NCBI RefSeq assembly: GCF_001427125.1
Contig: NZ_LMGK01000021.1
Span: 272,138-336,137, forward strand
Source: Pseudomonas sp. Root562
GTDB taxonomy: Bacteria > Pseudomonadota > Gammaproteobacteria > Pseudomonadales > Pseudomonadaceae
Length of the DNA: 64,000 nt
Direction of reading: 5' to 3'
Part shown: positions 53,390 to 62,511 of the stretch, piece by piece
How positions within the stretch are numbered: position 1 is the first letter of the stretch
How the letters are laid out: every line of letters begins with the position of its first letter
Notes under the pieces: model-generated
Seen by the model: the letters and a program-made list of their open reading frames with translations, nothing else
What the model was told of the DNA's origin: nothing
The model's database searches: none
Made by a program: the position numbers and the translations under genes

Positions 53390-53941
53390 GTGAACAAGTC
53401 GATGCTGGTTGGTGCGGTATTGGGTGCTGTCGGTGTGACTGCCGGGGGTGCTGTGGCCACCTACAGCCTGGTTAAAGATAACGGTCCTGAGTACGCGCAA
53501 GTACTCGCTGTTGAGCCGGTGAAGACTCAAATCAAGACTCCACGTGAAGTGTGCAAGGACGTCACGGTCACCCGGCAAGCGCCGGTGAAAGATCAACACC
53601 AGATCGCCGGTACAGTGGTAGGTGCGCTGGCAGGCGGTTTGCTGGGTAACCAGATCGGCGGCGGCACTGGCAAGAAGATTGCCACGGTTGCGGGCGCGGT
53701 CGGTGGTGGTTATGCCGGTAACAAGGTTCAGGAGGGCATGCAGGAGCGTGACACCTACACCACGACCCAAACCCGTTGTAATACGGTGAATGACATCAGC
53801 GACAAGGTTGTGGGTTACGACGTGCGTTATTCGCTGGACGGCAAGGAAGGCAAGGTGCGCATGGATCGCGATCCAGGCAACCAGATCCCTGTGGATAAAG
53901 AGGGCAAGTTGGTCTTGTCGGAGAATCAGGCGGCTCAGTGA
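53390..53941 (+). CDS. Glycine-zipper 2TM-domain envelope protein
   Basis: 183 residues. An N-terminal hydrophobic anchor or signal (MLVGAVLGAVGVTAGGAVATY) is followed later by the glycine-zipper segment IAGTVVGALAGGLLGNQIGGGTGKKIATVAGAVGGGYAGNKVQEGMQ, as in SlyB/Rickettsia-17-kDa-like envelope proteins, then a C-terminal part with two cysteines. The start is GTG 53390 with GGAGG 6-7 bases upstream. An outer-membrane integrity role is suggested by the family. Confidence 0.85.
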   Translation: MNKSMLVGAVLGAVGVTAGGAVATYSLVKDNGPEYAQVLAVEPVKTQIKTPREVCKDVTVTRQAPVKDQHQIAGTVVGALAGGLLGNQIGGGTGKKIATVAGAVGGGYAGNKVQEGMQERDTYTTTQTRCNTVNDISDKVVGYDVRYSLDGKEGKVRMDRDPGNQIPVDKEGKLVLSENQAAQ

Positions 53942-53966
53942 AGCGCTGAGGTCGGTTAAAAAAGAA

Positions 53967-53989
53967 GCACCCTGCGGGGTGCTTTTTTT
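53967..53989 (+). terminator. Terminator of the glycine-zipper gene
   Basis: Stem GCACCC/GGGTGC with a 4-base loop followed by seven T residues, 25 bases after the stop codon. Confidence 0.88.
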
Positions 53990-54024
53990 GTATCCGCAAT
54001 TTCTGAATCACTACCAATCCCCCT

Positions 54025-54281
54025 TGTAGGAGCCGGCTTGCTGGCGATCACGGTCTAACAGTCGACATCAATGGTGAATGTCAGATCGGTTCGCCAGCAT
54101 TCCGCCTCTGTAGGAGCCGGCTTGCTGGCGATCGCGGTCTAACAGTCGATATCAATGGTGAATGTCAGATCGGTTCGCCAGCATTCCGCCTCTGTAGGAG
54201 CCGGCTTGCTGGCGATCGCGGTCTAACAGTCGACATCAATGGTGAATGTCAGATCGAATCGCCAGCAAGCCGGCTCCTACA
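54025..54281. repeat. Three tandem 84-bp REP-containing units
   Basis: The core TGTAGGAGCCGGCTTGCTGGCG starts at 54025, 54109 and 54193, an exact 84-base period. Each unit continues with GCGGTCTAACAGTCGA and AATGGTGAATGTCAGATC and ends with an inverted half (TCGCCAGCA). The units differ at only a few bases; the last ends in a full inverted REP (GCAAGCCGGCTCCTACA), closing the array. This fills the gap between two terminators. Confidence 0.92.
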
Positions 54282-54302
54282 AGGGTTGGCAGTTTCGGGC
54301 AT

Positions 54303-54331
54303 AAAAAAAGCACCCCGCAGGGTGCTTTTTT
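54303..54331 (-). terminator. Terminator of suhB
   Basis: AAAAAAAGCACCC...GGGTGCTTTTTT is a short hairpin with A and T runs on both sides, so it can act in both directions. It lies 15 bases past the suhB stop. Confidence 0.85.
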
Positions 54332-54345
54332 CTGTCGCGGGAAGC

Positions 54346-55164
54346 TTAGCGCTTCAGCGAGGCGGGCAGGTGCGGCTGGATGGCCGTCAAAACGGCCTTG
54401 AAGCATTTGGTGTTACCGGCAACGACGTGGCCTTTCTCGAGGAAGTCGTGACCACCGGTGAAGTCGCTCACCAAACCGCCTGCTTCCTGAATCAGCAGGG
54501 CGCCTGCCGCCATGTCCCACTCGGACAGGCCCGACTCCCAGAACGCATCGAAACGGCCGGCGGCCACGTAGGCCAGGTCCAGGCTCGCCGAACCGGCACG
54601 GCGGATGCCGGCAGTCTGGCCCACCAGGGCGCGGAACATGCCCAGGTAGTTGTCGAGGTTGTCCATCTGGTCGTCACGGAATGGGAAGCCGGTACCCAGC
54701 AGGGCGCCGTCCAGGCTGGTGCGGCCGCTGACGCGCAGGCGACGACCGTTCAGTTGAGCGCCGCGACCACGGCTGGCGGTGAATTCTTCCTGGCGAACCG
54801 GGTCCAGAACAACAGCGTGCTCAAGACGACCGCGGTATTTGCAGGCGATGCTGACAGCGAAGTGAGGAATGCCGCGCAGGAAGTTGGTGGTGCCGTCCAG
54901 CGGATCGATGATCCACAGGTACTCTTCGCCTTCGATGCCGGTGCCGGCGTGCAGGCCGGTTTCTTCACCCAGGATCGAGTGATTAGGGTAAGCCTTGCGC
55001 AGGGCGTCGATGATTTTCTGTTCGGCGGCGCGATCCACCTCGGATACGTAATCCTTGGCGTCTTTTTCGTCGACCTTGATGGTATCCAGGCGCTCGATGG
55101 AGCGGAAGATCAATTCACTGGCGCTGCGGGCGGCGCGCAGCGCGATATTCAGCATGGGCTGCAT
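54346..55164 (-). CDS. suhB: Inositol-1-monophosphatase family protein SuhB
   Basis: 272 residues. The metal and phosphate site motifs are HSILGEETG, WIIDPLDGTTNFLRGIPHF and the C-terminal WDMAAGALLIQEAGG. SuhB hydrolyses inositol phosphate and in enterobacteria and Pseudomonas also has a role in rRNA antitermination and virulence gene control. It is divergent from trmJ, the usual arrangement. Confidence 0.95.
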   Translation of the reverse strand: MQPMLNIALRAARSASELIFRSIERLDTIKVDEKDAKDYVSEVDRAAEQKIIDALRKAYPNHSILGEETGLHAGTGIEGEEYLWIIDPLDGTTNFLRGIPHFAVSIACKYRGRLEHAVVLDPVRQEEFTASRGRGAQLNGRRLRVSGRTSLDGALLGTGFPFRDDQMDNLDNYLGMFRALVGQTAGIRRAGSASLDLAYVAAGRFDAFWESGLSEWDMAAGALLIQEAGGLVSDFTGGHDFLEKGHVVAGNTKCFKAVLTAIQPHLPASLKR

Positions 55165-55310
55165 GGATGTGTCACCTAAGGTTGTTAAAGAAAGCCGGGC
55201 ATTCTATCAGAAAGTTTCTACAGGAGAAGGACGACGTTCGCTTTCATGGCTTAACGGTAGGATGAGCTGTAAGATTCTGCTCCCGATTATTGTGTTCGAG
55301 AGCGCCTCCC

Positions 55311-56081
55311 TTGCTGCAAAACATTCGTGTCGTCCTGGTCAATACCAGCCATCCGGGCAATATCGGCGGGGCTGCGCGTGCCATGAAGAACATGGGCCTG
55401 TCGCGGCTGGTGCTGGTCGAGCCTCGTCTGTTCCCGCATCACGAAGCCGACGCCCGTGCTTCCGGTGCCGGTGACATCCTTGAAAACGCGCAAGTCGTCG
55501 CCACTTTGGAAGATGCCCTGGTCGGCTGCAATCTGGTGCTGGGCACCAGCGCCCGTGATCGTCGGATTCCATGGCCGCTGCTCGATCCCCGCGAATGCGG
55601 GACGAAAGTGGTCGAGGAAGCCGGGCAGGGCGCGGAAATCGCCCTGGTGTTCGGGCGTGAAGATTCCGGCCTGACCAACGAAGAGCTGCAGCGATGTCAT
55701 TATCACGTGCACATCCCCTCAGACCCTGAGTTCAGTTCGCTGAACCTTGGGGCGGCGGTGCAGGTGTTGAGTTATGAAGTGCGCATGGCCTGGCTGGCCG
55801 CGCAAGGTCAGCCGACCAAGGTCGAGAAGGAAGAAGTGGCTTCCGTCAAAAGCGCCGAGCTGGCAACGATGGATGAGCTTGAGCGGTTCTATGAGCACCT
55901 GGAACAAACCCTGGTGAGCATCGAGTTTCTCGACCCGGAAAAGCCACGGCACTTGATGGCGCGCCTGCGCCGGTTGTACGGTCGCAGCTCGGTTAGCCGG
56001 GCGGAAATGAATATTTTGCGTGGCATCCTCACGGAAACCCAGAAAGCGGCCCGTGGTGAGCTTCTTAAGCGGAAGGATTAA
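55311..56081 (+). CDS. trmJ: tRNA (cytidine/uridine-2'-O-)-methyltransferase TrmJ
   Basis: 256 residues of the SPOUT family. NTSHPGNIGGAARAMKNMGL opens the protein, and the knotted SAM site is in ALVFGREDSGLTNEEL and IPSDPEFSSLNLGAAVQVL. It methylates position 32 of certain tRNAs. The start is TTG 55311 (LLQNIRVVLVN); no ATG fits, and the in-frame TTG at 55290 is less conserved. Its TAA shares its last A with the cysE ATG. Confidence 0.93.
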   Translation: MLQNIRVVLVNTSHPGNIGGAARAMKNMGLSRLVLVEPRLFPHHEADARASGAGDILENAQVVATLEDALVGCNLVLGTSARDRRIPWPLLDPRECGTKVVEEAGQGAEIALVFGREDSGLTNEELQRCHYHVHIPSDPEFSSLNLGAAVQVLSYEVRMAWLAAQGQPTKVEKEEVASVKSAELATMDELERFYEHLEQTLVSIEFLDPEKPRHLMARLRRLYGRSSVSRAEMNILRGILTETQKAARGELLKRKD

Positions 56082-56860
56082 TGATGTTCGAGCGTTTGCG
56101 TGAAGATATCCAGAGTGTTTTCCATCGTGACCCGGCGGCGCGTAACGCTTTTGAAGTCCTGACGTGCTACCCCGGCATGCATGCGATCTGGATTCACCGT
56201 TTGTCGGCAATGCTGTGGCGTGCGGACCTGAAATGGCTGGCGCGGCTGGTGTCGAACTTCGGTCGCTGGTTGACCGGGATCGAGATTCATCCGGGTGCCA
56301 AGGTCGGGCGTCGCTTTTTCATTGACCACGGCATGGGCATCGTCATTGGCGAAACCGCTGAGATTGGCGATGACGTGACCATTTATCAGGGTGTGACCCT
56401 CGGTGGTACCAGCTGGAACAAAGGCAAGCGCCACCCGACGCTGGGTGATGGTGTCGTTGTCGGCGCCGGCGCCAAGGTGCTTGGCCCGTTCACTGTCGGT
56501 GCCGGTGCCAAGGTCGGCTCCAACGCCGTGGTGACCAAAGAGGTTCCACCGGGCGCTACGGTGGTGGGTATTCCGGGGCGAATCATCGTCAAACCCGACG
56601 AAGAACAGGACGCCAAGCGCAAGGCCATGGCCGAGAAAATCGGCTTCGATGCCTACGGCGTGACCGAAGACATGCCGGACCCGGTGGCTCGCGCCATCAA
56701 TCAGTTGCTCGATCACCTGCAGGCAGTCGACGGTCGTCTGGAGGGCATGTGCGGGGCGTTGAAGGATCTGGGCAGCAATTACTGTGCGAAAGATCTGCCT
56801 GAACTGCGCGAAGAAGACTTCGCCTGTGTGAAGGACAAGGATCAGAGTCAGGCCAGCTGA
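56081..56860 (+). CDS. cysE: Serine O-acetyltransferase CysE
   Basis: 259 residues. An N-terminal helical region is followed by left-handed hexapeptide repeats (IHPGAKVGRRFFIDHGMGIVIGE ... GDGVVVGAGAKVLGPFTVG) and VVGIPGRIIVKP. It acetylates serine from acetyl-CoA, the first step of cysteine synthesis, which fits the sulfur demand of the isc operon that follows. ATG 56081 or 56084 may be used. Confidence 0.95.
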   Translation: MMFERLREDIQSVFHRDPAARNAFEVLTCYPGMHAIWIHRLSAMLWRADLKWLARLVSNFGRWLTGIEIHPGAKVGRRFFIDHGMGIVIGETAEIGDDVTIYQGVTLGGTSWNKGKRHPTLGDGVVVGAGAKVLGPFTVGAGAKVGSNAVVTKEVPPGATVVGIPGRIIVKPDEEQDAKRKAMAEKIGFDAYGVTEDMPDPVARAINQLLDHLQAVDGRLEGMCGALKDLGSNYCAKDLPELREEDFACVKDKDQSQAS

Positions 56861-56873
56861 ACCGAGTCAATTT

Positions 56874-56966
56874 CATCGCGGGCAAACCCGCTCCCACAAG
56901 GTCTCCAGTGAGGCGCCGATTGTGTGAGCGCCCACAATCCCTGTGGGAGCGGGCTTGCCCGCGATG
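56874..56966. repeat. REP pair (BIME)
   Basis: Facing cores CATCGCGGGCAAACCCGCTC and GAGCGGGCTTGCCCGCGATG with a small internal hairpin (GAGCGCC...), between cysE and the iscR promoter. Confidence 0.88.
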
Positions 56967-57035
56967 AACGATAACGCGCAATTGCTGGCTGTAACCGGTC
57001 AGCCTTTGCTATGATGCGGCCGCTCTTTTGCGGGT

Positions 57036-57085
57036 AAACCTGACTAAAGTACTAGGTCTTATAGTTGACTTAAATACTCGGGAAT
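57036..57085 (+). promoter_or_regulatory. Two tandem IscR type 1-like operators upstream of iscR
   Basis: Two adjoining 25-base elements match the type 1 IscR motif (ATA-SYYGACT-RWWWY-AGTC...): AAACCTGACTAAAGTACTAG from 57036 and ATAGTTGACTTAAATACTCG from 57061. They end 39 bases before the iscR start and probably overlap the promoter. [2Fe-2S]-IscR binding here would repress the operon when clusters are plentiful, as in E. coli. The match is by eye to the published consensus. Confidence 0.75.
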
Positions 57086-57124
57086 TGCATACTCGCCCCA
57101 TTCCGAACTCCGTGGTAAACGTCC

Positions 57125-57616
57125 ATGCGACTGACTACAAAAGGCCGATACGCCGTGACCGCCATGCTCGATCTGGCGTTGCACGCGCAGCACGGGCCCG
57201 TGTCCCTGGCCGATATCTCCGAGCGCCAAGGCATCTCCCTGTCCTACCTCGAACAGCTGTTTGCCAAGTTGCGCCGCAGCAATCTGGTGTCCAGTGTCCG
57301 CGGTCCGGGCGGTGGCTACCAATTGTCCCGCGACATGCAGGGCATCCAGGTCGCCCAGGTGATCGATGCGGTGAACGAATCGGTCGATGCAACCAAATGC
57401 CAGGGCCAGGGTGATTGCCATTCCGGTGACACTTGCCTGACTCACCACTTGTGGTGCGACCTGAGCCTGCAGATCCACGAATTTCTGAGCGGTATCAGCT
57501 TGGCTGACCTTGTGACTCGCCGTGAGGTGCAAGAAGTAGCCCAGCGTCAGGATCAACGCCGTTGCAACAGCAAGGCGCCACGCCTGGACAAGATTGAAGC
57601 GTCCGCCGTCGAATGA
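57125..57616 (+). CDS. iscR: Iron-sulfur cluster regulator IscR
   Basis: 163 residues. Rrf2-type winged helix (MRLTTKGRYAVTAMLDLAL ... SLSYLEQLFAKLRRSNLVSSVRGPGGGY) and the [2Fe-2S] ligands in CQGQGDCHSGDTCLTHHLW (three cysteines and a histidine). It senses cluster status and controls its own operon from the sites just upstream. iscS follows 50 bases later. Confidence 0.96.
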   Translation: MRLTTKGRYAVTAMLDLALHAQHGPVSLADISERQGISLSYLEQLFAKLRRSNLVSSVRGPGGGYQLSRDMQGIQVAQVIDAVNESVDATKCQGQGDCHSGDTCLTHHLWCDLSLQIHEFLSGISLADLVTRREVQEVAQRQDQRRCNSKAPRLDKIEASAVE

Positions 57617-57666
57617 CAGCCACAGAGCTAACGGCGCGCCAGCCAGCCTGATTTAGGAGATAGTCC

Positions 57667-58881
57667 ATGAAATTGCCGATTTACCTTGATTACTCTGCGA
57701 CTACCCCGGTTGATCCGCGTGTCGCGCAAAAGATGAGTGAATGCCTGCTGGTCGACGGAAACTTCGGTAACCCGGCGTCCCGTTCCCACGTGTTCGGCTG
57801 GAAAGCTGAAGAGTCCGTCGAAAACGCCCGTCGTCAGGTGGCCGACCTGGTCAACGCCGACCCGCGTGAAATCGTCTGGACCTCTGGCGCCACTGAATCC
57901 GACAACCTGGCAATCAAGGGTGCGGCACATTTCTACGCCACCAAAGGCAAGCACCTGATCACCACCAAGATTGAGCACAAGGCTGTCCTCGACACCATGC
58001 GCCAACTGGAGCGTGAAGGCTTCGAAGTCACCTACATCGAGCCTCGCACCGATGGCCTGGTCACGCCTGAGATGATCGAAGCCGAACTGCGTGACGACAC
58101 CATCCTGGTGTCGGTCATGCACGTGAACAACGAAATCGGCACCATCAACGACATCGCAGCGATCGGCGAACTGCTCCGTTCCAAGGGCATCCTGTTCCAC
58201 GTCGACGCCGCTCAGTCCACCGGCAAGGTCGAAATCGACCTGCAGAAACTGAAAGTCGACATGATGTCGTTCTCCGCCCACAAGACCTACGGTCCTAAAG
58301 GCATCGGCGCCCTGTACGTAAGCCGCAAGCCGCGTGTTCGCATCGAAGCGACCATGCACGGCGGCGGTCACGAGCGCGGCATGCGTTCGGGTACCCTGGC
58401 GACCCACCAGATCGTCGGCATGGGTGAAGCTTTCCGTGTGGCCAAGGAAGACATGGCTGCCGAGAACGTGCGCATCAAAGCCTTGAGCGACCGTTTCTAC
58501 AAGCAGGTCGAGCATCTGGAAGAGCTGTACGTCAACGGCAGCCTGACTGCCCGCGTTCCGCACAACCTGAACCTGAGCTTCAACTACGTTGAAGGCGAGT
58601 CGCTGATCATGGCGCTCAAGGATCTGGCGGTTTCGTCCGGTTCGGCCTGCACCTCGGCATCGCTGGAGCCTTCGTACGTACTGCGCGCCCTGGGCCGCAA
58701 CGACGAACTGGCACACAGCTCGATCCGCTTCACCTTCGGCCGCTTCACCACCGAAGAAGAAATCGATTACGCCGCGCAGAAAGTTTGCGAGGCCGTTACC
58801 AAGCTGCGCGCTCTGTCGCCGCTGTGGGACATGTACAAAGACGGTGTCGACATTTCGAAAATCGAGTGGGCGGCACACTGA
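57667..58881 (+). CDS. iscS: Cysteine desulfurase IscS
   Basis: 404 residues. PLP lysine in SFSAHKTYGPKG, the catalytic loop cysteine in SGSACTSASLEPS, and N-terminal YLDYSATTPVDPRV. It takes sulfur from cysteine and passes it to IscU, thiolation enzymes and others in the cytoplasm. GGAG precedes ATG 57667. Confidence 0.97.
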   Translation: MKLPIYLDYSATTPVDPRVAQKMSECLLVDGNFGNPASRSHVFGWKAEESVENARRQVADLVNADPREIVWTSGATESDNLAIKGAAHFYATKGKHLITTKIEHKAVLDTMRQLEREGFEVTYIEPRTDGLVTPEMIEAELRDDTILVSVMHVNNEIGTINDIAAIGELLRSKGILFHVDAAQSTGKVEIDLQKLKVDMMSFSAHKTYGPKGIGALYVSRKPRVRIEATMHGGGHERGMRSGTLATHQIVGMGEAFRVAKEDMAAENVRIKALSDRFYKQVEHLEELYVNGSLTARVPHNLNLSFNYVEGESLIMALKDLAVSSGSACTSASLEPSYVLRALGRNDELAHSSIRFTFGRFTTEEEIDYAAQKVCEAVTKLRALSPLWDMYKDGVDISKIEWAAH

Positions 58882-58964
58882 TTTCAAGTCGCCGCGAACC
58901 GGCCCCGCGAACTTCGGTTACGGGGCTCAAAGAGCGACTCTCTGATGAGTGAGGATTAAGAATC

Positions 58965-59351
58965 ATGGCTTACAGCGAAAAGGTCATCGACCACTACGAA
59001 AACCCGCGCAACGTCGGCAAGATGGACGCGCAGGATCCTGATGTCGGCACCGGCATGGTCGGCGCGCCGGCTTGCGGCGACGTCATGCGCCTGCAGATCA
59101 AGGTCAACGACGCCGGCATCATCGAAGATGCCAAGTTCAAGACCTATGGCTGCGGTTCGGCTATCGCTTCCAGCTCCCTCGCCACCGAGTGGATGAAAGG
59201 CAAGACCCTGGACGAAGCAGAAACCATCAAGAACACTCAGCTGGCTGAAGAACTGGCCCTGCCGCCAGTGAAAATTCACTGCTCCGTACTCGCTGAAGAC
59301 GCTATCAAAGCGGCCGTTCGCGACTACAAGCAGAAGAAAGGCTTGATCTGA
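58965..59351 (+). CDS. iscU: Iron-sulfur cluster scaffold IscU
   Basis: 128 residues. The three cluster cysteines are in APACGDVM, YGCGSAIASSS and KIHCSVLAED, and LPPVKIHC provides the HscA recognition motif LPPVK. It builds [2Fe-2S] and [4Fe-4S] clusters with sulfur from IscS. Confidence 0.97.
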   Translation: MAYSEKVIDHYENPRNVGKMDAQDPDVGTGMVGAPACGDVMRLQIKVNDAGIIEDAKFKTYGCGSAIASSSLATEWMKGKTLDEAETIKNTQLAEELALPPVKIHCSVLAEDAIKAAVRDYKQKKGLI

Positions 59352-59385
59352 TTTTCGAGTTTTGGCGACGAGTAAGGAGTCACCG

Positions 59386-59709
59386 ATGGCTATCAGCATG
59401 ACAGAAGCGGCTGCTCGACACGTGCGGCGCTCCCTCGACGGGCGCGGCAAAGGTGAAGGGATTCGTCTGGGTGTTCGCACCACAGGCTGTTCCGGCCTTG
59501 CCTACGTGCTGGAGTTTGTCGACGAGGTGGTTGCAGAGGACCAGGTGTTCGAAAGTCACGGCGAAAAAGTGATCATCGACCCGAAAAGCCTGGCCTATCT
59601 GGACGGCACCGAGCTCGATTTCGTCAAGGAAGGGTTGAACGAAGGCTTCAAGTTCAACAACCCCAACGTACGCGGTGAATGTGGCTGCGGCGAAAGCTTC
59701 AACATCTGA
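59386..59709 (+). CDS. iscA: Iron-sulfur cluster A-type carrier IscA
   Basis: 107 residues. The A-type cysteines are in TTGCSGLAYVLEF and GECGCGESF. It carries clusters or iron to target proteins. ATG 59386 follows AAGGAGT; the in-frame start at 59362 is not used. Confidence 0.96.
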   Translation: MAISMTEAAARHVRRSLDGRGKGEGIRLGVRTTGCSGLAYVLEFVDEVVAEDQVFESHGEKVIIDPKSLAYLDGTELDFVKEGLNEGFKFNNPNVRGECGCGESFNI

Positions 59710-59717
59710 GGCTTGTC

Positions 59718-60239
59718 GTGGGTACTCCTTGTCACTTCGCTTTATTTGAGCTGCAACCGAGTTTCGATCTGGACCTCGATCAGCTGGCTACGCGCTACCG
59801 TGAGTTGGCGCGCAGCGTTCATCCGGACCGTTTCGCTGATGCTTCCGAGCGTGAGCAGCGGCTGGCGCTAGAGCAATCCGCGAGCCTCAACGAGGCCTAC
59901 CAGACGCTCAAGAATCCGCCCAAGCGCGCGCGTTACCTGCTCGCCTTGAATGGTGGCGAGCTGCCGCTGGAGGTCACGGTGCATGATCCGGAGTTTCTTC
60001 TGCAACAGATGGAGTTGCGTGAAGAGCTCGAAGACCTGCAGGACAGCGCCGACCTCAATGGGGTTGCCGTCTTCAAGCGTCGCCTGAAAGCTGCCCAGGA
60101 TGAACTGAACCAACGCTTCTCGGCTTGCTGGAACGATGCCGCGCAACGTGAACAGGCCGAACGCCTGATGCGGCGCATGCAGTTCCTCGACAAGCTCACC
60201 TACGAAGTGCGCCAGCTGGAAGAGCGCCTCGACGATTAA
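59718..60239 (+). CDS. hscB: Fe-S co-chaperone HscB (J-domain)
   Basis: 173 residues. The J domain carries HPDRF, and the C-terminal three-helix part binds IscU. It brings IscU to HscA and stimulates its ATPase. The start is GTG 59718 (GTPCHFALFEL), a few bases after the iscA stop. Confidence 0.95.
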   Translation: MGTPCHFALFELQPSFDLDLDQLATRYRELARSVHPDRFADASEREQRLALEQSASLNEAYQTLKNPPKRARYLLALNGGELPLEVTVHDPEFLLQQMELREELEDLQDSADLNGVAVFKRRLKAAQDELNQRFSACWNDAAQREQAERLMRRMQFLDKLTYEVRQLEERLDD

Positions 60240-60290
60240 CCCAGTGCCGCTCCGGTCGCACGCCTGATATACAGATAAGTCCTGATAACG

Positions 60291-62153
60291 ATGGCCCTAC
60301 TGCAGATCGCCGAACCCGGCCAAAGTCCTCAACCGCACCAGCGTCGTCTGGCTGTGGGGATCGACTTGGGCACTACCAATTCGCTGGTCGCTGCATTGCG
60401 CAGTGGTCTTTCCGAGCCGCTTGCCGACGCAGAGGGGCGGGTCATCCTGCCGTCTGCCGTGCGCTATCACGCTGATCGCGTCGAAGTGGGCGAGTCCGCC
60501 AAACTGGCGGCCGCTACCGATCCCCTGAACACTGTGCTGTCGGTCAAACGCTTGATGGGTCGTGGTCTGTCCGACGTCAAGCAATTGGGCGACCAGCTGC
60601 CGTACCGCTTTGTCGGCGGCGAGTCGCACATGCCGTTCATCGACACGATCCAGGGCCCGAAAAGCCCGGTCGAAGTCTCCGCCGATATCCTCAAGGTCCT
60701 GCGTCAGCGCGCTGAAGCGACCCTCGGTGGCGAACTGGTCGGTGCGGTGATCACCGTTCCGGCCTATTTCGACGATGCGCAGCGTCAAGCGACCAAGGAT
60801 GCGGCCAAGCTGGCCGGTCTGAATGTGCTGCGTTTGCTCAACGAGCCGACCGCAGCTGCTGTGGCTTACGGCCTGGACCAGCACGCCGAAGGCCTGGTCG
60901 CCATTTACGACCTGGGCGGCGGTACCTTCGATATTTCGATTCTGCGCCTGACCGGCGGTGTTTTCGAAGTGCTGGCCACTGGCGGCGACAGTGCCCTGGG
61001 CGGCGATGACTTCGACCATGCCATCGCTGGCTGGATCATCGAGAGCGCCGGCTTGTCCGCCGATCTCGATCCGGGCGCGCAACGCAATTTGCTGCAAACC
61101 GCCTGTGCCGCAAAAGAAGCGCTGACCGGTGCTGCGGCTGTCGAAGTCACGTATGGCGACTGGAAAGCCGAGCTGACCCGCGAAGCGTTCAATGCGCTGA
61201 TCGAGCCGATGGTTGCACGCAGTCTGAAAGCCTGCCGCCGCGCTGTTCGCGATTCCGGTATCGAACTGGAAGACGTGCATGCCGTGGTCATGGTCGGTGG
61301 TTCGACTCGCGTTCCCCGCGTACGCGAAGCCGTCGCCGAAGCCTTCGGTCGCCAACCTCTGACTGAAATCGACCCGGATCAAGTGGTAGCCATTGGTGCT
61401 GCGATCCAGGCCGATACCCTGGCCGGCAACAAGCGTGACGGCGGCGAATTGCTGCTGCTGGACGTGATTCCGTTGTCCCTGGGGTTGGAAACCATGGGCG
61501 GCCTGATGGAGAAGGTGATTCCACGCAATACCACCATCCCCGTCGCTCGTGCACAGGACTTCACCACTTATAAAGACGGCCAGTCGGCCATGGCGATCCA
61601 CGTGTTGCAGGGCGAGCGCGAGCTGATCAGCGACTGCCGTTCCCTGGCACGCTTCGAGCTGCGCGGTATTCCAGCGATGGTTGCCGGTGCAGCGAAGATT
61701 CGCGTGACTTTCCAGGTCGATGCCGACGGTCTGCTCAGTGTCTCGGCTCGCGAGCTGGGTTCGGGCGTTGAGGCGAGCATTCAGGTCAAGCCGTCCTACG
61801 GCCTGACCGACGGCGAAATCGCCAAAATGCTCAAGGACTCGTTCCAGCACGCCAATGACGACAAGGTTGCCCGCGTGCTGCGTGAGCAGCAGGTCGATGC
61901 CCAGCGCCTGATCGAAGCGGTGCAGGCGGCTCTGGAAGCTGACGGCGAGCGTTTGCTCGACGCCGAAGAGCGCATGGTCATCGATGCGCAGGTGCAGGAA
62001 CTGACTGAACTGATGAAAGGTACCGATGGTTATGCCATCGAGCAGCAGACCAAGCGTCTGTCGCAAGTGACCGATGCCTTTGCTGCCCGCCGCCTGGACT
62101 CGACGGTGAAAGCCGCGCTGGCGGGGCGCAACCTGAATGAGATTGAGGAATAA
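60291..62153 (+). CDS. hscA: Fe-S protein assembly chaperone HscA
   Basis: 620 residues, a normal Hsp70: phosphate-1 VGIDLGTTNSLVAA at the N terminus, phosphate-2 IYDLGGGTFDISIL, adenosine motif VVMVGGSTRVPRVREAV, then the substrate-binding domain (ELGSGVEASIQVKPSYG). It binds the LPPVK motif of IscU and drives cluster transfer with ATP. It serves as an in-window comparison for the aberrant Hsp70-like protein at 44157-46874. Confidence 0.96.
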   Translation: MALLQIAEPGQSPQPHQRRLAVGIDLGTTNSLVAALRSGLSEPLADAEGRVILPSAVRYHADRVEVGESAKLAAATDPLNTVLSVKRLMGRGLSDVKQLGDQLPYRFVGGESHMPFIDTIQGPKSPVEVSADILKVLRQRAEATLGGELVGAVITVPAYFDDAQRQATKDAAKLAGLNVLRLLNEPTAAAVAYGLDQHAEGLVAIYDLGGGTFDISILRLTGGVFEVLATGGDSALGGDDFDHAIAGWIIESAGLSADLDPGAQRNLLQTACAAKEALTGAAAVEVTYGDWKAELTREAFNALIEPMVARSLKACRRAVRDSGIELEDVHAVVMVGGSTRVPRVREAVAEAFGRQPLTEIDPDQVVAIGAAIQADTLAGNKRDGGELLLLDVIPLSLGLETMGGLMEKVIPRNTTIPVARAQDFTTYKDGQSAMAIHVLQGERELISDCRSLARFELRGIPAMVAGAAKIRVTFQVDADGLLSVSARELGSGVEASIQVKPSYGLTDGEIAKMLKDSFQHANDDKVARVLREQQVDAQRLIEAVQAALEADGERLLDAEERMVIDAQVQELTELMKGTDGYAIEQQTKRLSQVTDAFAARRLDSTVKAALAGRNLNEIEE

Positions 62154-62155
62154 CG

Positions 62156-62497
62156 ATGCCGCAGGTCATTTTTCTGCCACACGAGAAGTTCTGCCCTGAA
62201 GGCATGGTAGTCGAGGCCGAACCCGGCATCTCGATTCTCGAACTGGCCCACGAGCACCACATCGAGATGGAAAGCGCTTGCGGTGGCGTTTGCGCCTGCA
62301 CCACCTGCCACTGCATCATCCGCGAGGGTTTCGACTCGCTGGAAGAGGCCGATGAGCTGGAAGAAGACTACCTCGACAAGGCCTGGGGTCTTGAGCGTGA
62401 GTCCCGCCTGGGGTGCCAGGCCAAGGTCGGTACCGAAGACCTGACCGTCGAAATTCCGAAATACTCGCTCAACCACGCAGCCGAAGCGCCGCATTGA
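62156..62497 (+). CDS. fdx: ISC-type adrenodoxin-like [2Fe-2S] ferredoxin
   Basis: 113 residues. Cluster ligands are in ACGGVCACTTCHCII and the later GCQAKV. It gives electrons during cluster assembly. It starts 2 bases after the hscA stop. Confidence 0.96.
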   Translation: MPQVIFLPHEKFCPEGMVVEAEPGISILELAHEHHIEMESACGGVCACTTCHCIIREGFDSLEEADELEEDYLDKAWGLERESRLGCQAKVGTEDLTVEIPKYSLNHAAEAPH

Positions 62498-62511
62498 TTC
62501 AAGGAATTGTC

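Noticed and set aside
54025..54281. CRISPR array
   Set aside because: The 84-bp periodic sequence has no conserved-repeat plus unique-spacer pattern; entire units are identical and contain REP palindromes, and no cas genes are near.
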